Below are positions 58,807 to 64,000 of a stretch of DNA of 64,000 bases, piece by piece. Each line of letters opens with the position of its first letter. Position 1 is the stretch's first letter. A program made the position numbers and the translations under genes. The stretch comes from Uloborus plumipes. Taxonomy: Eukaryota; Arthropoda; Arachnida; Araneae; Uloboridae. Below the pieces are notes generated by a model. It saw only the letters and a program-made list of their open reading frames with translations, was not told the origin of the DNA and searched no databases. The stretch is taken from assembly GCA_038373865.1 (NCBI GenBank), contig JAXGGA010005761.1, positions 1 to 64,000 of the forward strand, written 5' to 3'.

Positions 58807-58960
58807 TCAACACAGTTAAAGAACCAACATTTTCTATTTTCTTTTGCAAGCGAAATCGCGATATCTGATATAATTGGAAAGTTTTTTTTCTTTCTTTTTT
58901 TTGAAAATCGAAAAAGTTTTTTTTTTTTTCTTTCTGAGGTTTTTTTTTTTTTTTCAATAG

Positions 58961-59101
58961 GGCTCCACATCAGCAGGAAACCGATCGAAACCGAAAGTAG
59001 AAACCGAAAATTCGGTTACTTTGAATTTAAAGGAAATGGAAAGCACGAGGATTTTCGGTTTCTGTCTTCGGTTTCGGTGGATTTTCTGTTGATGTGGAGC
59101 C
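58961..59101. repeat. 141-bp foldback element
   Basis: GGCTCCACATCAGCAGGAAA faces its near complement TTTTCTGTTGATGTGGAGCC. Inner words CGAAACCGAAA and TTTCGGTTTCGG also pair. Probably a short MITE; target duplication unclear. Confidence 0.7.
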
Positions 59102-59210
59102 AGGTCCTAAGAGATCTTTTTTTGCAGTCTTAGTGCAATTCCGCAATGTGGTATCCACCCTTCCATGAACCAATATTAAGGCGAGGATGTCCGTTGCACG
59201 GAAAATTTTG

Positions 59211-59250
59211 CCCCCCCCCCCCCCCCCCCCCCCCCCCACCCCCCCCCCCC
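59211..59250. repeat. Poly-C run of 40 bases with one A
   Basis: 27 C residues, one A at 59238, then 12 C residues. Its length is likely unreliable in the assembly. The neighbouring GCACGGAAAATTTTG and CAGGCGCAGAAATTTTT suggest it lies inside a decayed hAT-like MITE. Confidence 0.8.
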
Positions 59251-61609
59251 AGGCGCAGAAATTTTTAGACATGTAGTAAGATTTCATCACAAATTACTTT
59301 TATCCTATAAATTTAAGTATTTTAATTTTCTCGTTACAGAATAACTTTGATCAGCAATTATTTTGTTCTTCATATTTTGATAGTGTTTTCACACTTATTG
59401 ACTGAAAATAAAAATAAAATTTAAGCAGTAATTATGTGGCATTTTTTATATCGATTGAGCTTTCATTTGGTTTGAGTATGCCGCTTGCAAAATTAAATTC
59501 TTTTTTCAGTTTCGCATTGTGAGAGCCCAAGTGTCTCCATCTGGTGGGAATCTGAGAGTAGAAATCCTCACCACATGAAAGAATGGATGCCAGCCCCCTG
59601 TATGCTCTAGGTGGTGAGGAATTAACACGCAGCCTCTTGAGAAAAAAGCTGGGAAAAATATTTTTCTGTCCCTACATGATATACAGGGCACAGGGTTTTC
59701 GTAAAGTCTTTCAGATAGAGAGGGAAAAAATATTTAGGCGTAATTATTTTTATTATTTTGATAATTATCAACATTTTATTACATTTCGTACTCGTATTGA
59801 TTCAGCAACTCATAAAAAGATATCTGTTAAATATCTTAAAAATTTAGAAAGATATAGAAGAATTGCAAATATTTTCGGACAGACGACGAATCGCACTGCC
59901 AGCATTTGCAATCGTATAAGCAAAAAATTTTTACAGAAAAATTGTAAATTAAAATAACCTTTTTTTGCTAAAAATTATAAAAAAACAAACCTTTTAAAAA
60001 AATTGCAAAAAAAAAAAAAAAAAAAAATCACTAAATTTTTTAAACTAAAAAATCAGTATTTTTTTTTTTTTTTGTTTCAAAAAGCCAGGGTTGCAAGTCC
60101 CATTGTCGGCAAACCCATACCTTTATTTCAAATCACGAAATCTTTCCCCCCTTTTTATGCATTAATTTTTAACGGATGAAAATCGAAGAAATGGTTTTGA
60201 TAAATTTAAGCAAATAAAAATCTCCTTTAAAACGACATTTCAAAAATAAACCACTTAATATTTTCTGCATTAGAACTTCCGTTTGAAAATATAAGAGATT
60301 ATTTGCTTACGTTAGAAAAAATATCAAAAATAAGCCCTAAATCGTGCCATAATGCTCTGAGAAGAAAATGAGCCACAAAATAAGTGGATTTAGTTCATTT
60401 TCTAAATGCCTAAGCTTTTAACCACGTTATAAACGTAAAATATGATACTCCGAAGCTATCAGTAGGTGTCAGATACATTATCTTCCTTTTAATACCGCAC
60501 CATAATTGCAAACCAATTTACGAAATTTATGCAAGTGGTAATTTTTGAAGTTGTTTTTAAGGTGGCTAATATTTTAAATAGAAGCAGTATTTATGCCGTG
60601 GAAATTTCCAACGGTGAACATTAGAAGAAAATAGTGACGTGGGCAAAGAATAAAATCCCAATTTGGCATTTTATATGAGATTCCGAAATAACAGAATATT
60701 TTAAGTGGATTTTAAAAAAATTTGAAAATGAGAGCGCTTTTTAACAGAATAAAATACTTCGTTTCTTTGAATCGGGCTGAATGCGACAAGGAGTTTTAGG
60801 AAATACTTCTGAACGTTAATCTGATTTATCGGTATTTAAATGTATCTCTGAAAATCTGCTTTATTCTAAAGCTTATGCTTGTGGTAAATTATCCTCGAGT
60901 TGGACTATTGTCCAATCAGAGTCTCCCGATTAGCGGTCACAAGAGGTCACTGTAATCTCCCCAAAAATTTTCTCGTTCGGCGAATTTTATCTTATGATTC
61001 GGCAAAATTCGGTGATAACAATGAGGTGCTTCGTTTTTTCTCAATTCGTTTTTGCCAGTTTGCGTTTTTGTCAGTTTTTGTTTTGATAATGAAAAGAAGC
61101 TCTTTTCTTATTACATGTAGATGCTATCTGATTTTTTTGGTAAAACCTTCCGCGTATTTACGCATGCGTCAGGACTTCTCTGATCTTACCAAAATAGGGG
61201 AATAAAAAGAAGCATTTTTAGCCGTATCAAAGGTAAACAATGCGAATTTCAAATACACAGTTTTGTTGAATATGTCAAAAGGATAACAAAAATGCAAGTT
61301 TTAAACTGAAAACTTCGTAACGTCCCCACTCACAACCTATTACCCCTTTTTTAAGTGGAATGGTTCCCCGAGTGGGAGGCACGGTTTTAACGGACGGACA
61401 GTAGTTAGCACAAGACAACAACAACAACCTACAGCAGAGAGGAAGAAGCCCAGAGTTTTCTGAACAAAATTTTCTTCTAAAGTACAATAAAATAATAAGT
61501 TGACCAGTGTGGAGCTGAAATTAGCCTCCCTAGAAAATGTGAAAATTTAAAAGAGAATGAAAAAAAAGTTTTTTTTTTAAGGTTGAGTGAATTATCAACC
61601 TAAGTTGTA
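59251..61609. other. Long non-coding stretch
   Basis: A/T-rich; A-run at 60007-60027 and T-run at 60059-60074. A 124-codon frame at 59583-59957 (plus) and a 101-codon frame at 60900-61205 (plus) lack recognisable domains. Nothing else seen. Confidence 0.4.
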
Positions 61610-61613
61610 GTAT

Positions 61614-62233
61614 TGTAACGAGTCCGTAGCACCTTCAATTTTCTTAAATAATCATTCCAATCTTGAGGAAGTAACTATAAATTTATTTACAAGTATGTAC
61701 ACTTATTTACAATAGGAGCAGGAAACAATTGCTAAACATCAAGCAATTAGGTAGCAAACAGTACACTGTACTCTCAACAATAACCCAGCAACACGTATCT
61801 AACGTGAACAGTAATTAAGAAATTACAAAAGCAAAACAAACATTCGCCCAAGCGAATAAAACGAGCCTCTCAGAAATCAAATCTGAAAACTGTTTTCAAG
61901 GCAGTTGGACAGCTATTTATACTCGGAAGGAAATTTCTACAACATTCTAGCAAAATCCGGAGTGTTCTATTCATTCACAAACTTAAATAATCCATTCAAG
62001 AAAATTCTAGTGATAAAAAGAAAAACCCACAATATTACAACTCAGAGCGAAAATGTCTTCATGCTTATTAAAGTTAGGGGAAGTGCAAAAACTACAAAAT
62101 GTTACAGGGTCGGTATACAAATGGTAAAAGTGATATCTTCAGATACTTTTGCAACATGCGATCAGATAAAACCAAAACTAGTGACAATGGTGCAAGGAAG
62201 GAAAAACAACAACTATTTACAAGATTTGTAACA
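61614..62233 (-). repeat. Solo LTR of the Gypsy family at 13765
   Basis: It starts TGTAACGAGTCCGTAGCACC and ends GATTTGTAACA, 620 bp. It is clearly the same family as the 612-bp LTRs but more diverged, with many substitutions and small indels. GTAT flanks it on both sides (61610-61613 and 62234-62237). No internal sequence remains, as expected after recombination between two LTRs. Confidence 0.92.
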
Positions 62234-62280
62234 GTATTAAAGAAACAAGAAAAAGAAAGCGTTGCTTTGTAATGTACAAG

Positions 62281-62440
62281 TACAATTGAACTTCGTTAAT
62301 TCGAACTCGCTTAAAACGAGTTGCTGCTAAGACGAACCGTATTTCTGATACCCGCCTTACGTTTTGTAATGTGTTGTTCGAATCGGGTTAGACGAACTGA
62401 TCTGAAAGATCCCTTGGGATTCGCTTTAAATAGGTTACAC
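62281..62440. mobile_element. Possible pogo-like remnant, one end only
   Basis: TACAATTGAACTTCGTTAAT followed by TCGAACTCG resembles a pogo/Tigger end (compare the MITE at 2206), and GATCCCTTGGGATTCGC recalls its interior. The second end is not found. Confidence 0.35.
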
Positions 62441-63902
62441 AATTTGTTAGATCTTCTTTGAAACGGCAGGATTAGTATCCCGTTGAAACTTTTACTTTTT
62501 TTCAAAATATTTATCGTTACAATATTATTTCAAGTATATCTACTATACCTTGAAGAAAAAATAAGAAAGTGAAGAAAAGCTTTGTAGTGTATCACAATTA
62601 AATGTTTCAAAAGGTTAAGAAAAAAAAAAAAAAGAAAGAAAGTCTTCACTTTTTGCCGATTGCTTTCAATAAGGATTGAATTATACATATTATTTAAATG
62701 GTGCATTAATAAACTGTTTCTGAATTAGAATTTCGTTTGCAGACATTAATCGTAATACCTACGTTGCTCTCTGTGCAGCGTACCAAACGCAGATTACTAT
62801 TTACTTCGCTTAGTTATTTACCAAAGCAAGAAGCCGTGCAACTGGTACATTTAGGTCACTGAGAATGTCATGAAGCTTCCACTAAGATGACAATGAAATA
62901 ATCCGAAGTTTACGCTGTTAAACGCGATTAACGAAGCAATGAATGCAGTGGTGATGTTCGCATTTCAAATCCAAGTATCTTACTCACTTTCATATTAAAA
63001 GTGATGTTTGGGGAACGGCTTTTCTCTGAAGCATATTGCTCACTATTTTCTTGGGCTTAATTGTGCTAAGCATTTAATGGATAATTTACTTGCAATGTTA
63101 CAGTTTGAGTTTCGTGTTTTTTGGACGGTTTCCCAAAAAGTTAAAAGTTTACATTTTGGACACTTGAGTCTCCATGAAATTTTAAATTGCTCGAACTATC
63201 AACCCAACGTGACTTGGGTTAACTGTTCAGTTTAGAGTTTCAGGAGAACAACTAATTAAATAAGATCATCTGTGTATAATACAAAGAGGTTCCCTGCACT
63301 TCGATAAAATTTTAATGTTAGAGAGATTTTGTCTAAGCAAGCATTTTTATTTCGACACTGTGTGAGCGCAATGCAAGTAATAGATCGCTGTACAGCACTG
63401 CATTCTGCAATACTGTTTTTTTTTCTTTTCACTCATCGTTTTTTATAGCTAGTTTCACACTATTATGCAAAAGGCGGACATGCATTTTATGGATCCTGAG
63501 TCCTGTGGTAAATTTTAATTTATCAGGTTTAGCAGGTAAATTGGGTATAAACACAGTGTCCTTCATATATCCTCACAACCCTGAAAACAGAATTCATATG
63601 GGCTTAGATCTGGTGACCCAAAGATGGATCCAACTTCTAGTTTAGGAGGCGGTTAAAGAGCAAGTTTCATGCATAAACGGGTGTATGCTGAGATTGTTCG
63701 AAATTTAAGTTCTAAAAAATGCCATTTTAGACTATATTTGGTGGCTCAAGAGGAAGGGGGGGGTGTCATGTCTCCCCATTGACGCCCCCCTCTGGATCTG
63801 TGTCTGTTGTGACTTGGAGGGGAGGCGTATCATAAAATGCTTGATTCCCTCTTTCTTAATTGTCATTTTTGACTAACTGAATAATAAATATCAATTGGGA
63901 CC
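62441..63902. other. Non-coding stretch
   Basis: A/T-rich. Near 63755-63806 a G-run, then GACGCCCCCCTCTGGATCTG, looks like the right end of a hAT-like MITE whose left end I cannot place. No gene recognised. Confidence 0.4.
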
Positions 63903-64000
63903 AGAGGCGGATCCAGAAATTTTTATAAGGGGGGGGGGGTCAAGTTTCAGTGCGCTAGTGTAAAATATTATCAGTTAAGTGGAAGGAAAACGAATCATGT
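63903..64000. mobile_element. Left end of a hAT-like MITE, cut by the window edge
   Basis: CAGAGGCGGATCCAGAAATT followed by a G-run at about 63931-63940 is a widespread hAT-type end in animals. The complement of the segment near 63787-63806 shares CAGA..CAGAGGGGG words. The rest lies outside the window. Confidence 0.5.

Noticed and set aside
59583..59957. 124-codon plus-strand frame.
   Set aside because: The second half is A/T-driven Lys/Asn/Ile-rich sequence with no domain; likely chance.

Overview
The window looks like AT-rich nuclear DNA of an animal, most likely an arthropod. An arachnid such as a spider would fit, but that is inference. It has no operons, no dense coding and long stretches of A/T-rich non-coding sequence, with mobile-element families typical of arthropods: Helitrons with TC...CTAG ends, Ty3/Gypsy, piggyBac, pogo/Tigger-like, hAT-like and many MITEs. 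I recognise no intact host protein-coding gene. The only clearly functional host-type gene is a tRNA-Gly(GCC) at 41941-42011. The rest is best read as intergenic or intronic DNA built up from nested transposon insertions.

Layout. 1-4347: end of a palindromic MITE, a tRNA-derived SINE, a ~408-bp tandem repeat split by a pogo-like MITE, and a hAT-like MITE. 4348-9639: three related Helitrons; one (7100-8847, minus) sits inside another (6275-9639, plus) at an exact A|T site. 9640-13760: mostly featureless, with two foldbacks and a Helitron-related fragment. 13765-20194: a full-length Ty3/Gypsy LTR retrotransposon on the minus strand, with 612-bp LTRs almost identical to each other, a tRNA-Lys(CUU) primer-binding site, a polypurine tract and a GTAT target duplication, but with several breaks in gag and pol. 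20431-31583: a chain of MITEs (TTAA-flanked, nested inverted-repeat, 7-bp and 8-bp duplications) and a pogo-like remnant encoding a PHD-like zinc finger. 33150-34269: two remnants of a diverged LTR family. 34970-37398: three foldback elements. 41941: tRNA-Gly. 44033-45413: an internally deleted piggyBac element. 45600-48490: tandem and palindromic repeats. 51290-54166: a minus-strand Helitron region in which a smaller Helitron carrying the C-terminal end of a Pif1-type helicase is nested. 56259-59101: TTAA MITE, two foldbacks and a truncated Helitron. 61614-62233: a solo LTR of the Gypsy family found at 13765, with the same GTAT duplication.

The elements do not form one pathway; they record successive insertions. 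The order can be read in several places: Helitron C is younger than Helitron B, the hAT MITE is younger than the pogo-like element, the small Helitron is younger than the large one, and the 253-bp MITE is younger than the inverted-repeat element around it. I do not see a convincing new biological system. The items most worth follow-up are the footprint-free nested Helitrons, the young but broken Gypsy copy, the pogo-like zinc-finger remnant and a few open frames that might be host exons.
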